Shown: positions 46,559-56,299 of the stretch, piece after piece
Layout: every line of letters starts with the position of its first letter
Position numbering within the stretch: position 1 is the first letter of the stretch
From: Macropodus opercularis
Lineage: Eukaryota > Chordata > Actinopteri > Anabantiformes > Osphronemidae
Assembly: GCA_030770545.1 (NCBI GenBank)
Contig: CM061092.1
Span: 20,337,501 to 20,401,500, forward strand
Direction of reading: 5' to 3'
Length of the DNA stretch: 64,000 nucleotides
Program-made: the position numbers and the translations under genes
The notes under the pieces: model-generated
The model's input: only the letters and a program-made list of their open reading frames with translations
What the model was told of the DNA's origin: nothing
Databases searched by the model: none

Positions 46559-47160
46559 TGTGACAGTATGGACTCGCTTCCCCACCAGGGGGAGCTATTT
46601 TGGACTTTGAGTTTGTTCCTTGTTTGTTCCCATACTGGTCCCCATACACACCTGTTTGTCATTATCATCACCCGGTCTTCATATACTCCCCTCAGTCTGT
46701 CATTTGTCGCTGGTGTGTCATTCCTGTTTGCCTCGTTCGTTTGTTCTCCCTCTTCCCCGACCTCTAGCTCTACTCAACTTGCGTAAGTCAGTCAGTCAGT
46801 GTTCGTAGCCTGTTCTTGTTCCTGTTTTGCAGTGTTTTGTTTGGTAGTGTTAACTTTGTTTGTTTTCCCGCTTGCGGTGACTTTGTTTTGTAGACAGTCA
46901 GTTAGGTTCGTTAGAATAAGTTTTGTATTATCCCGCTTGCGGTGAATTTTGGTTTTGTAGGATTTTCATAATTAGTGCATAGTGTTGAATTTGATCCACT
47001 ATTGTTTTGAGTTCTTTGTTTTTGCCAAATTGTAGTTTTCTCCAGCTCTGCTGTGATTTTCTGTTTGTCCTTATTTAATAAATTCTTGTCTTGCGGAAAT
47101 TCAACCTACTGGGTTCTTTTGCACCTGGGTCCGACCTCACCTCGTGTCTGGCTCGTAACA
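46559..47160 (+). mobile_element. Element B 3' LTR
   Basis: 602 bp, apparently identical to 41608-42209 (offset 4951), followed by TTCAC. Confidence 0.93.
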
Positions 47161-47195
47161 TTCACAGGAAACCTGAAGCCTCATGTCTGAGAAAA

Positions 47196-47239
47196 CAAAG
47201 TGCAGGGTTGGCTTCCTCACTCAGATCACAGCAAATGTA
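47196..47239 (+). repeat. 44-bp inverted repeat, left arm
   Basis: CAAAGTGCAGGGTTGGCTTC onward for 44 bp is the perfect reverse complement of 52815-52858. The arms lie 5.6 kb apart and bracket the minus-strand gene and its promoter. I see no flanking target duplication, so a transposon with these as terminal repeats is not established. Confidence 0.8.
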
Positions 47240-47372
47240 AGTATAACGAATACAAACCAACAATCTGGCGATGAGCACACTACGCTGTGTCAGAGAGAGG
47301 GAGAGAGAAGATGGGGTTGAGGAGAGTCACTGCTGAATTTATACAAACCTGAAATGAAACTAAATGATCAGA

Positions 47373-47512
47373 TTAGAGTGTTTGGCACAGATGCCAAGAG
47401 GCCTCTGCTACTTCCTTGAGGTGGTGGAGATGTGAAGGTGGGAACTGATGCGAGTTCAAGTAGGAGATGTGCTGCATGACCTCGTCAAAGGCATCAACGT
47501 CATCACCCTCGA
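47373..47512 (-). CDS. Last coding exon of the minus-strand gene
   Basis: The acceptor is ACCTCTCCGACAG; the exon is 140 bp (2 nt of a split codon, 45 codons and TAA). It encodes GDDVDAFDEVMQHISYLNSH and FPPSHLHHLKEVAEASW and ends LCQTL. A longer alternative starts at 47541 after TTCTCTTCTCTCAG, but the shorter one fits the phase of the preceding exon. Confidence 0.6.
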
Positions 47513-50500
47513 CTGTCGGAGAGGTTGGAGTTGAAGAAAACCTGAGAGAAGAGAAATAACATTACACACAAACCACACGTTTAATACTGATTTCCTCTAC
47601 TTCAGCATTTTAGTGTTTTATTTTCAGTATTGTCCAACAATCTCAGACTTCAAATAACTTTTAAAATCGTGCATGATTTTTTTCCACACCTTGACTCGTG
47701 AAGACAGGAGAAAGATGGATGAGACTTAGACACATGCAACACCTGCATTAACAGGGTACAAAAAAATAATGTGTGTGTCCTGCAGGTCGATCCATAAAGA
47801 TGAGCCTCAACTCTGCAGCCAGGTCAGAGTTTTGTGCTCATCGTGTGTCTACTTCTGTTCTGCTTGTGTATCCATAACGGTCCTGCTGCTGAGTGAATAC
47901 AATCTATAGATGGAGGATGACAACACTAATCAGCAAAACCCACGACATCTCATTCATTCTGCATCGTGTTGCAAACTGAAGAATGAATCTTTCAGCATCT
48001 AGAATGTTTCAGAATCATTGCAGCCAAAGTGGTGTGAGGAGGCTGTTAGCATGGAGGCACTGTGGACACATGGACATTACTGAGGGGTAGAGTAAGCAGA
48101 GCAACCTGAGGTGAACTCACAGACTGTCTCAGTGTCATCGTCAAGTCCAGAGTTTTCTGAAAAGGACAAGAAGGAAGGTTGAGGATCTGCAGGAGAGACT
48201 CAGGTGCTGCTCACAAGGCCACACTGCAAGAGGCACCGACCAACAACAACACTGCACTTTGTATTCTACAGAAGAGAGAACAGATCATAAGGTGACAGCA
48301 GAGAATCTGTTTAGTAATGAACAACATTCTCCCTAAACTTTGCTGAAACTCTGCTGACTGTTGGAGTCTGGGGCTCGAAGGCCGTCCCGTCCACAAACAG
48401 AGACACACTCAGCACATCATGACTGATGGTTGGAGGAGTCACAGGAGTTGAGAGTTCACGCCTACTCACTGCCCTCAGTCCTTAGACCACAGAATGAGTC
48501 TGTTCTTTACAGGAGTGAAGGGAAGTGGCAGGATAAATGTGTGGTCTCTGGCCAACTTTCCTCAGCCTGAAGAAGCTTCTTGGATAGATTCAGAAACGTG
48601 TCTACTCTAAACGAAGTCCAGCTGACTCAACTTTGACGCAGCTTCACCTGGATGACTGAAGATGTAGTTCTCACTGAAGACAGGGAGGACAAAGCTGATT
48701 TCCAGGAGTCGGTGCTCAGTGTTCAGCTGAAGTCAAGCTGTGTGTCTTCAGGGATCTCTCAGCTCGTCTCTGAGCGTCTGGAAGCTCCTCTGGTCCACGA
48801 TCAGACGACAGCAGCACTGGCCTTAAAGACACGCCGTCAGGTAAAAGGCCTCATTCTGTTCTATTCCATTTATATTCTGTCTCTTCTGCTTCACTCAGTC
48901 TAGACACATCTGAGTTCTCTGTACCTGCTGTGGTCCCAGATCCAGGTCACGCCCTGCGACAGGTAGCTCCTGCAGGTTCTGATCATCTGGTTGGTGACCT
49001 TGGGCAGCACAGAGGTCGTCCTCGGACGAGACGGTGGTATCATCCCGATGCTGCTCATCAGGGCGGGAACGTGCTTCATCATGCTGGTCTGTCACAGAGG
49101 AGGGAAGGTCAGAGAGTCACCAACAGCCTCTGTTCACCTAAAACCAGTTTTCTGTGTCAGACGTAAACAGGGCGAGGACTCGCATGGATTCTGACTGTTC
49201 TGTTCGATTACAAGCAACAGGTTTTGTCACTGGTTTGAGTCCAGAGACATTTTAAAACTCTGTATTTACCAAGTGTATTTCTCCAGTGGTCTGACGAACT
49301 TATCCAGGGTGTAAAGATACTTACACAACAGTGATGTCTCTGTCCTAAAACGATCCAGCGGCCAGTTGGTGGAAACATGTAACATGTAGGTGGTGTGAAG
49401 GAAAGTCCTCTTCCATCTTAACTTACATTTGGAGTGGATTCAAACCTGACCAGTTCTCTCCAGTTTGCTGGACTCTGGACTTCACCACCTCCCTGAGCAG
49501 AGTCCATTTCACATCAGGGCGCTTCACTGCCTCCTGAATAACGCCCAGGACAGCTTTAGGGTTTGATTTCCAGATAAACAGACACCACAAGGGTGATCGT
49601 GCATCACTTCCAATGCTCCAACTCCACTGATGGGCCAACATTATCGGCCTTCTCCCTTCACCAGCTATGGATGGTCAAAGTGGGATCATCCAGTGACATC
49701 CATCTCAAGATGTAAACCAAACATCGACAGGGTCCTCCAACATGCAACTAGACTTAAACTAAATGCTGCAGCAACTGATCCTGGGACAGTGTGGTTGTCC
49801 ATTCTACCTGCAGAGGTGTAGCTCAGCTGACTGATGACATCAGGGAGGTCCACCTGCAGCAGCTGCCACTTTCTCTCCATGTTGCCTCAGATGACTGATG
49901 AGCTGGTCCACTGAGGACAGGAAGGACTGGACGTACGGACTGGACGCGTCCTCCTGTGGAGGACCCCACGTCTGGACAGAGAATAAAGGCAGAGCTAACA
50001 AACAGCCACATCAGCTCCGTCAGCTCACAAGCAAATGCAGCAGAGACTAATCTAAAAAAACTAGTCTGACCAACTCACATGATCTGAATTCACTCACCTG
50101 ATAACATGCAGCAGGTCATCTCACAGTTAGTTCACTGTCTGTGTTTTCTGATAAGGAGAACATAACAAATGCAGTTTCATATTAAATCAGTTTATCTGGC
50201 AGTGAGTGAACCTCTGCACCTGTCACACATGTTTCTAGTGAGGCCAAGAAAGCAAAGCTGCTAAATAGCCAGTAGGACCAAACTATCAGCTTCCACATCA
50301 TGGGGGTATTTTGACTTTGACTGGGTTAACAACAACATACATATATTCATTTATATTTTCATAATATTAATATATTAGTTTTGCTTCTCATTGTGTGCGA
50401 GGTTTCTCTTTTTGCTTCTAACATGTCTGGTAGTGGGTCACACAGGGCAGATGGTGGTTTGTACCTGCTGAGACCTGAGTTCCGGTAACATGGCCTGATC

Positions 50501-51970
50501 CATCAGCATCTCCAGGCTGCACAGGACGCACTGCTGAGGTTCACCTCCTGTAAACACAGTGAGCAAACAGGTTCAGTTCTGCATTATCTCCTATAAAGTT
50601 CACATTTTCTGACAGCTTCCATCAAGGTTGAGGTTCTGACCTGCTGTATGTTAGTAAAGATGAGGCTTTAACACCTGAACCTGTCCTAAACAGAGTCCAG
50701 ACGCGTTTCTCCAAAATGAGCCTGATTCCACCTCAGAATCACTGCCCAGACAAAAATACTACAAATCAAAAGCAGGTGTGAGTTGAGAGGATCTAGGTCG
50801 ACCTGAAGACCTGCTACAGATGGAAGAGTTGTTCTGCTCAACCTGTTTCCACCTCCGTCTCTTCTTAGACTTTCCTGTAGAGGTAGTGTTTGACCTGGGC
50901 ATTAAACCTACCACTCAGGTGATAATGAGCTAAACAAAGCAGAAGTCGCCAAAATAAAAGGCTGCTCCGTCTCCTGTTTAATGTGACTGAACTGTGCCAG
51001 AAACGGTGGAATCACCTTTGACGTCCCTATAGTGAGGAAGAGTTTCTTCTGTGTCACTGCTGAGGCTGTGAGGTCCACGTACGATGAATAACTGGAGGAA
51101 AGACTCTGTGGAGAAAGCTGTTAATAAACAGAGACGAGTGATGGGAAAAGGATCAAATACGCAGATAAATATGTACGTTACACTCATATTTAGAGGTTTT
51201 ATACAAGTCACCTTGTTCACATGCTGACAGAAGAAAATCTACTTCCTGGATCCATTTGCAGCAAAGAATTCATCAGTGACACTGAACTGGAAGAACGACT
51301 CATTCAGGGAACATCAGTTGTGTGAGGTTCGAGTTGTGATGCTACCTGTTCAGCAGAGATGGGGGCGTCCTCCACCTCCTGCTCCCCAGGGTCACAGCGT
51401 CTGCACACGACTAACAGACGTCTGTCACGACCAACTGAGGTCTATGAACTATGAACATTCAACATCTGAATTAATAATTGGGTTTCAGTATAGTTTATAA
51501 TGGTATATTATGCACCTGTCTTCTCCTCAGTGGCTGCTTTAACGTGTTTAAATGTCCCAAAGTCATTGTTTCCAGCTCTGAGTGGTTTTCTAACACCTCC
51601 TGCAATTGAAGCTCATGTTTTCTTGGGTTCGTCTTTTAGTCGCTGCCAGTTTCATCTTGTATCCAGTTGCAGCCTGACACCGACTGTGTTTGTAACACAC
51701 TGCAGCATTAAACTTTCACATCACGGTCGTGTTTTGTTTCACCGTGACTCTGTCTATATATATATAAGCAACGTTAGCAAAAGAAAAAGGTGCAGGTTAA
51801 CATGCATTTTTTTTCCTATTTGTCCGTCAAGTCAAACCAAAGCCGTTTGTGGAGTTGCCTCATTCAGCGAGAGAGTCCTTCTATCAGGAAACGTGTCCAA
51901 GCTGTGTTTACCTGAATAAAGGCCGATCAGCGACGCGTATCCTCCTGAAGTCGGTGAACTATGGTTCCCA
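47373..51970 (-). CDS. Unrecognised multi-exon host gene
   Basis: A minus-strand gene from the ZNF143-like promoter (about 51960-52130) to a stop at 47373-47375. Exons seen, 5' to 3': leader about 51970-51912, 51400-51346, 51105-51016, 50547-50465, 49971-49808, 49553-49427, 49083-48925, 48156-48121 and 47512-47373, each with AG/GT boundaries. Phases agree across 51016/50547, 50465/49971, 49808/49553, 49427/49083 and 48121/47512, which random open stretches would not do. Another exon probably lies at 48821 to about 48690, and possible exons near 50740-50690 and 50880-50850. The predicted protein is helical and ends with an acidic GLDDDTETV/GDDVDAFDEV region and HLHHLKEVAEASWHLCQTL. No known domain is recognised. 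The 49808-49971 exon carries an apparent frameshift, so this copy may be decaying. Confidence 0.6.
48121..48156 (-). CDS. 36-bp exon of the minus-strand gene
   Basis: Acceptor TTGTCCTTTTCAG and donor GTCT/GTGAGT enclose 36 bp reading NSGLDDDTETV; the leftover T completes the first codon of the 47512 exon. Confidence 0.5.
48925..49083 (-). CDS. 159-bp exon of the minus-strand gene
   Basis: Reads MMKHVPALMSSIGMIPPSRP through LPKVTNQMIRTCRSYL to GVTWIWDHS, with a donor CAGCAG/GTACAG. The acceptor GACCAG/C keeps phase with the 49427 donor; an acceptor 5 nt upstream (GACAG/ACC) is also possible. Confidence 0.6.
49427..49553 (-). CDS. 127-bp exon of the minus-strand gene
   Basis: Reads VLGVIQEAVKRPDVKWTLLR then EVVKSRVQQTGENWSGLNPL. 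Donor AAT/GTAAGT is a full consensus. The acceptor is CCCTAAAG, weak in pyrimidines, but phase-compatible with the upstream exon. Confidence 0.55.
49808..49971 (-). pseudogene. 164-bp exon of the minus-strand gene with frameshift
   Basis: Entering in the phase set by the 50465 donor it reads TWGPPQEDASSPYVQSF then LSSVDQLISHLR and then meets a stop. The downstream half reads KWQLLQVDLPDVISQLSYTS in another frame, and that frame matches the next exon. The shift lies near 49875-49885. It is either a real lesion or a base-calling error. Confidence 0.5.
50465..50547 (-). CDS. 83-bp exon of the minus-strand gene
   Basis: Acceptor CTGTGTTTACAG, donor CAGCAG/GTAC. Only one frame is open: GEPQQCVLCSLEMLMDQAML then PELRSQQ, ending on a codon boundary. 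Confidence 0.6.
51016..51105 (-). CDS. 90-bp exon of the minus-strand gene
   Basis: Acceptor CTTTCTCCACAG, donor AAAG/GTGATT. Two frames are open: FLQLFIVRGPHSLSSDTEET, which keeps phase with the next exon, and SLSSSYSSYVDLTASAVTQ, which would suit the preceding 51346-51400 exon (CDPGEQEVEDAPISAEQ). I cannot decide between them, and an intervening exon may exist. Confidence 0.45.
51346..51400 (-). CDS. 55-bp candidate exon of the minus-strand gene
   Basis: An acceptor (GTCGTGTGCAG) and donor (GAACAG/GTAGCA) bound CDPGEQEVEDAPISAEQ. It is short and acidic; the supporting evidence is the splice sites and one clean frame. Confidence 0.4.
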
Positions 51971-52135
51971 AGGTGCATTTCGTCCAATAAACGTCAGGGC
52001 AGATGGAAGATAAATGTAAAGGTGACAATTAAATGTTATGGTGATGTTGGCGAAAATGTATTCAATTTATCTTAGCCACAAATTATAAAATGTATTACGG
52101 CAACGGAGAGTGAGGATTATGGGAAATGTAGTAAG
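51912..52135. promoter_or_regulatory. Bidirectional ZNF143-like promoter and first exon
   Basis: Two motifs resembling the ZNF143/Staf site (ACTAnnnTTCCCAnnnTGC) face each other: ACTATGGTTCCCAAGGTGCA at 51958-51977 on the plus strand, and ACTACATTTCCCATAATCC on the minus strand (52132-52114). CCAAT lies at about 51988. The minus-strand first exon would end at 51912 with TTATTCAG/GTAAAC. Such promoters commonly drive divergent housekeeping genes. Confidence 0.5.
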
Positions 52136-53980
52136 CAGCTTTGTCAGCGCAACACATTGCGACATAAGAGACAAAAGGTAAAACGTGAACATTGAGTCAC
52201 TGTTATTTGTTCCGCGTTGGAAAATATTTGTTAATTTCATAGAATGAAACTGGTCCTTTTGTTTTTACAGGCTATGTTTCATAATAATCATATGCACATT
52301 ACTTCCTGTCTGACTGACAGATATGACAGTGACTGTTGTTGGAAATTCCAAAGTCTTCATTTAGATGAAACTATGCATTTGTGGTCACAGTGATGATGGA
52401 CCAACCACAGGCTACGGTTGGTTTATAGAAAGGTGAACTCACGTCCTCAGGGGCTTTGACATGTTTAAACCTTTACATCATCTGTGAGTGTCATTGAATT
52501 TGTTCATAATTATTTTATACAGATATTAACATGTTGTACTGTTGATGTTTTGAAATGTCTAATAAATATTCAGATGTGTTTTGGGAAAATATATTAGTTA
52601 CAGCAGAAGAATGACACAGACAAACATTGTCAGTTCTTTCCTCTTCCATCATTCTGAGAACTAAATGTCTACATAAACGCAAACACTACTGTGATAACAG
52701 CACAACATTTAGTCTTAAAGTTGATCAGCTGGAGCCTCCAACAGTGGTGTAGGATCTATGGAGCAAAGAGAAAGGAAACGTGTTGAAGTGGATGAACAGC
52801 CTCATGAATATGGCTACATTTGCTGTGATCTGAGTGAGGAAGCCAACCCTGCACTTTGCTCTAACAAAATTATATTTGTCTTTTTTTTCTTTTCTTTTTT
52901 TTGCTATTTCCTTTTATTTGTTTCATGTTAGTTTTTGTTAAAAGTGACTAATGCTTTACGTAGATGTCATTTATCCATGTTGATGTGTAGAGGAAGTAGA
53001 TTCATATTGTGTCATCTATAGATACAATCTGTTCAGTACATAATAATGAGTTGCTGTGGCAGCGTAGCTGGACATACTGTTGACCTGCCTGTGTGTATAG
53101 TGGAGGGTGTTTCTGAACAGAGTCCTGTTGCCTTAACTGTTGAGAAATGAGCTTGAGAGCAGCATGAAAGTCAAAGTGTATGAGGCTGTCAACTGTAAAA
53201 TTCTGTCAAACGCTCACTGTCCACGTTTGAACTGCAGCTTAAAGTAGAAAACCACGGGTCACTGCTGTGTGAACACTCTGACTCTGAAGTCAAGTCTCCT
53301 CAGTGACAACACCACCTCCAGCTTTTATGGTTCAGCTCCTGAGTTAAGTTTCTATTGGTTGAAATGAATGTCAGCCTAACACTGTGTTTCCCAACCTGTT
53401 GGAGCCTCAGCACATGTTTTACACTAGAAAACCACACAACACACCACCAATCAAAAATGCCACAAGAAGCAGATGTAATGTCTAGTGTCAGTTTATTTGG
53501 TAGAGGGTCTTGGGCTCTTTCCTTAACGGCGCCAGGACCAAGCATCTCTAAGGATCATTTTGCAGGTGGTCAGTATCAACATCTCTGCTACGGTGTGAGG
53601 CTGTTTAGATTTAGTGATGAGTTCAGCAGCTTGGTAGCTTTCAGAACTTTCTCACTCAGCTTGGTGACAGATGTACGACGCAGTAATTAGAGTAATACAC
53701 TTGCATCGTCAGTAGCCATTTCACTCTATAGGAAGGGTGAATCTAAGCTGCATGAGAGACACAAAGTACCTGAGGATACCTGAGTTCTATCATTAAATGA
53801 GGAGCAGATTTAAGTGTCACTGAATTAAAAGAAAATAATTAATAACTACCAGTCAGGTGTCTCATAAAAAATATTTACAGCAAAGACATGACCTGCATTT
53901 GCAATGACCACAAGTCTACTGCTCCTGCTGTTCATGGGACTGATCTCTGTTCACTGCTTGTTCTCTTCATCATAATGTTC
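52136..53980. other. Gene-free AT-rich sequence
   Basis: I see no supported exon here. Open frames (for example 53355-53690 plus, 53300-53545 minus) lack splice or domain support. The right arm of the 44-bp inverted repeat is at 52815-52858, and a T-rich run lies near 52880-52910. Confidence 0.55.
52815..52858 (-). repeat. 44-bp inverted repeat, right arm
   Basis: Perfect reverse complement of 47196-47239; the similarity ends on both sides. Confidence 0.8.
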
Positions 53981-53984
53981 AGCT

Positions 53985-54365
53985 GACTGAAGGAACTCTA
54001 TTTAATTATAAGAATCAAACATATAGAAATAATTATTCAGTCATGCAAATATGTACATACAAGATGAACCTGATGTAGTATAATCATGTGTTTGACTTTT
54101 TTGTCCATCCTTGACTGACTAATAAAGTTTACGTGTTTAGGTCTGAGTGAGTTGTGTCTGTTTTTGAGCACCTTCTGGCTGAACAGCTCATCTGCAGTTC
54201 AACCAGAAGGTGAGTAATGAGACCAGATGTGTGTCAGGGTGTTTCCAGCCTAAGGAAGGACTCTATGTAATTATTAAATTAACAAAACATGTATAAATAT
54301 TTATTCAATCATGCAAATATGTACATACAAGTGGAACCTGGTGTAGTATGATCATCTGTTTATTC
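53985..54365 (+). repeat. Imperfect tandem duplication, about 268-bp offset
   Basis: TCATGCAAATATGTACATAC at 54041 recurs at 54309, each followed by a related AAG..GAACCTG.TGTAGTAT sequence and preceded by GGAACTCTAT/GGACTCTATG. Both include the octamer ATGCAAAT. Between the copies lies AATAAAG near 54121, a possible polyadenylation signal. Confidence 0.65.
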
Positions 54366-54461
54366 CTCCCCAGGAACAGAACGTGACGTGAACCAAGCCT
54401 ATCAAAGCAACTCAGGCCTCTGAAACGTCCACTTCGCACCCTGACCTTTGACCTGTATCTG

Positions 54462-54511
54462 CTAGCTGCTAGCTGCTAGCGGGACAGCTGCTAGATGCTA
54501 GCTGATAGCTT
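54462..54511. repeat. GCTAGCT-type short repeat
   Basis: Overlapping CTGCTAG/GATGCTAG words, about 50 bp, just upstream of the duplicated promoter. Confidence 0.6.
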
Positions 54512-54849
54512 TGACATTATCCCTTTTCCTCGTTTTACACAGACAGAAGTTGAAGCCGCGTCGCCTATTGGCCTTTATTCAGGTAAACGCAGACTGGACA
54601 CATTCACTGATAGAAGGACTCTGTCTCTGAATTAGTCAGCATTTTACTTGCTAAGCATTAGCCTCAATGCTGCTACTGATGGTTAGCTAACCTGCAGCTC
54701 GCTAGCTGCCAGTTTCCAATTGGCCAGTAATTAATTTGTGTCTCTACGATCTCAAAATATTTATCTGACTTACCGACTGACAAATATTCAGGTTAGTTTT
54801 CAATTTTATAAAATTAAAAATTATATTGCCTGGGATAACATGTTTGCTT

Positions 54850-54949
54850 ACTGATTGGCCTCTGACCCTGGTGACGTCACAGACTGTCGTCTCTAGCTAC
54901 GGGACAACAATCTTTCAGCTGTTTCGACAACAGACAGAGACACAGGTAA
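54850..54949 (+). promoter_or_regulatory. CCAAT + CRE promoter, first copy
   Basis: ATTGGCC (inverted CCAAT) at 54853 and a perfect CRE, TGACGTCA, at 54872-54879, followed by a block conserved with the second copy (AGACTGTCGTCTCTAGC; GGGACAACAATCTTTCAGC). An exon could end at ACACAG/GTAAGA near 54945. It would direct a rightward transcript toward the 55741 exon. Confidence 0.5.
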
Positions 54950-55287
54950 GATGTTTCCAGCTGAGCTCAATGTTAATTTTACTGTATTTATTCTTTGTTA
55001 TATGTCTTATTTCTAGTTTATTCAGATAAACACAGACTAGATATGTTCACCGATAGAAGGACTCTCTGAATGAGTCAGCATTTTACTTGCTAGGCATTAG
55101 CCTCAATGCTGCTACTGATGGTAGCTAACCTGTAGCTCGCTAGCTGCCAGTTTCTAATTGGCCAGTAATGAATTTGTGTCTCTACGATCTCGAAATGCTT
55201 ATCTGACTTATCGACTGACAAATATTTAGTTTAGTTTTTCAAGTTCATAAAATTAAAAATTATATTCCCTGGGATAAAATGGTAACT

Positions 55288-55372
55288 TACTTATTGGCCT
55301 CCGACACAGGTGACGTCACAGACTGTCGTCTCTAGCGACGGGACAACAATCTTTCAGCTGTTTCCAGCTGAG
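55288..55372 (+). promoter_or_regulatory. CCAAT + CRE promoter, second copy
   Basis: ATTGGCC at 55293 and TGACGTCA at 55311-55318, with the same spacing and the same following block as the first copy, although the surrounding intron-like sequence has drifted. Confidence 0.5.
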
Positions 55373-55740
55373 CTCAGTGTTTATTCAGTTATATTTCTTA
55401 TTTCTTGTGTTTAGTTTATCTTAATGCTTCTGTCAAATTTAATGATGAATAATATGTGGTTCTGTCAACCTGAAGTGCTTGTATATACTGTTAAACTGTC
55501 TTTCAATGCTGGATACAGGTAATAAGTTGGAGTCATTGTCTTTCTAGTGTTTGGTTCGTCTGCTTTAGTCAGTGAGTGGGTACATTAACTGCCGACTGAA
55601 ACCATCAGTGTCTAACAGTGAACTAAATGCAGACCTCGCCTGCATGTTTAGCTGCACCTTTTTCTGTTTGCTAACACACTGTCACACACTGTTGTTAAAC
55701 CAGTGATATTGGGCCTTGCTAACCTCCTTTTCACATGCAG

Positions 55741-55839
55741 ACAGGAGCGAGTCACGGAAAAGGCAGCAAGCTCTACAGACTGGACCTTCGAGGCTGCGCA
55801 GGGAAGGAAAACCGCTCATGGACGCTGTGGATCGAGGAG
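55741..55839 (+). CDS. Candidate 99-bp exon, right copy
   Basis: Identical to 87-185: acceptor TTTTCACATGCAG, donor GAG/GTAGTT, 99 bp, all frames open. Here the upstream context is visible: it lies about 370-420 bp after the second CCAAT/CRE promoter and after a GT site near 55520, so it may be exon 2 of a rightward transcript that then enters the minisatellite. Coding status is undecided. Confidence 0.35.
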
Positions 55840-56299
55840 GTAGTTAAGTAGTTTTTCTCTGTTTAAACACGTGTTTCTGGGTTGTTTGTGTCATTGATGC
55901 AGTGGTCAGAGTGTGCTGGCATGCTGGGCCACTCTGTCAGTGATACTGAGGGGCCTGTGTCTTTAGTGTCATGTAGAATGAGTCTTGCTGGGCTGTTGGG
56001 CCACCCACTCAATAGTTTTTAGTTAGTATTGTAGTAGAAGTGTCGTAGTAGTATCATAGTAGTAGCAGAAGGGCCATACTAGTAGTAGCAGTAGTAGTGG
56101 GAATAGTACTAGTAGAAGTGTAGTAGTAATGGTATTAGTGTTGTACCTGTAAAACAGTAGTAGTTGTGTTACGGTAGTATAATAGTAGAAGTAGTACTAG
56201 TCATTGTAGTGTCCTACTATTTTAGTATTAGCTGTAGTCTAGTATTAGTAGCAGTGTCCTAATAGCAGAAGAATATTAGTAGTAGTCTTACTAGTTTTA

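Larger units (their letters stand above)
41608..47160 (+). mobile_element. Element B, complete Tf1/sushi-type chromovirus
   Basis: A 5553-bp LTR retrotransposon with 602-bp LTRs at 41608-42209 and 46559-47160, TGTGACAG...CTCGTAACA ends and a perfect 5-bp target duplication TTCAC (41603-41607 and 47161-47165). I see no difference between the two LTRs, so insertion was very recent. It encodes Gag, protease, RT, RNase H, integrase and a C-terminal chromodomain in one frame, as in Tf1/sushi elements, but carries a frameshift in integrase and a substituted RNase H active-site residue. It is a different family from element A: LTR length and sequence differ, while the coding regions are clearly related. 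Confidence 0.95.
54558..55390 (+). repeat. Tandem duplication, about 443-bp period, carrying a promoter
   Basis: Two diverged copies (starting about 54558 and 55001) share TTTATTCAG, GATAGAAGGACTCT, CAGCATTTTACTTGCTA, CCTCAATGCTGCTACTGATG, CTCGCTAGCTGCCAGTTT and the promoter core. In copy 1 TTATTCAG is followed by GTAAAC (a donor); in copy 2 by ATAAAC, so that donor is lost. Confidence 0.8.

Noticed and set aside
51500..51919. 139-codon plus-strand frame
   Set aside because: It crosses the minus-strand gene's first intron and first exon, has no splice context and no domain.
47196..52858. hAT-type transposon with CAGGGTTGG ends
   Set aside because: The 8 bp outside CAGGG are inverted rather than directly repeated, so there is no target duplication, and no transposase is present.
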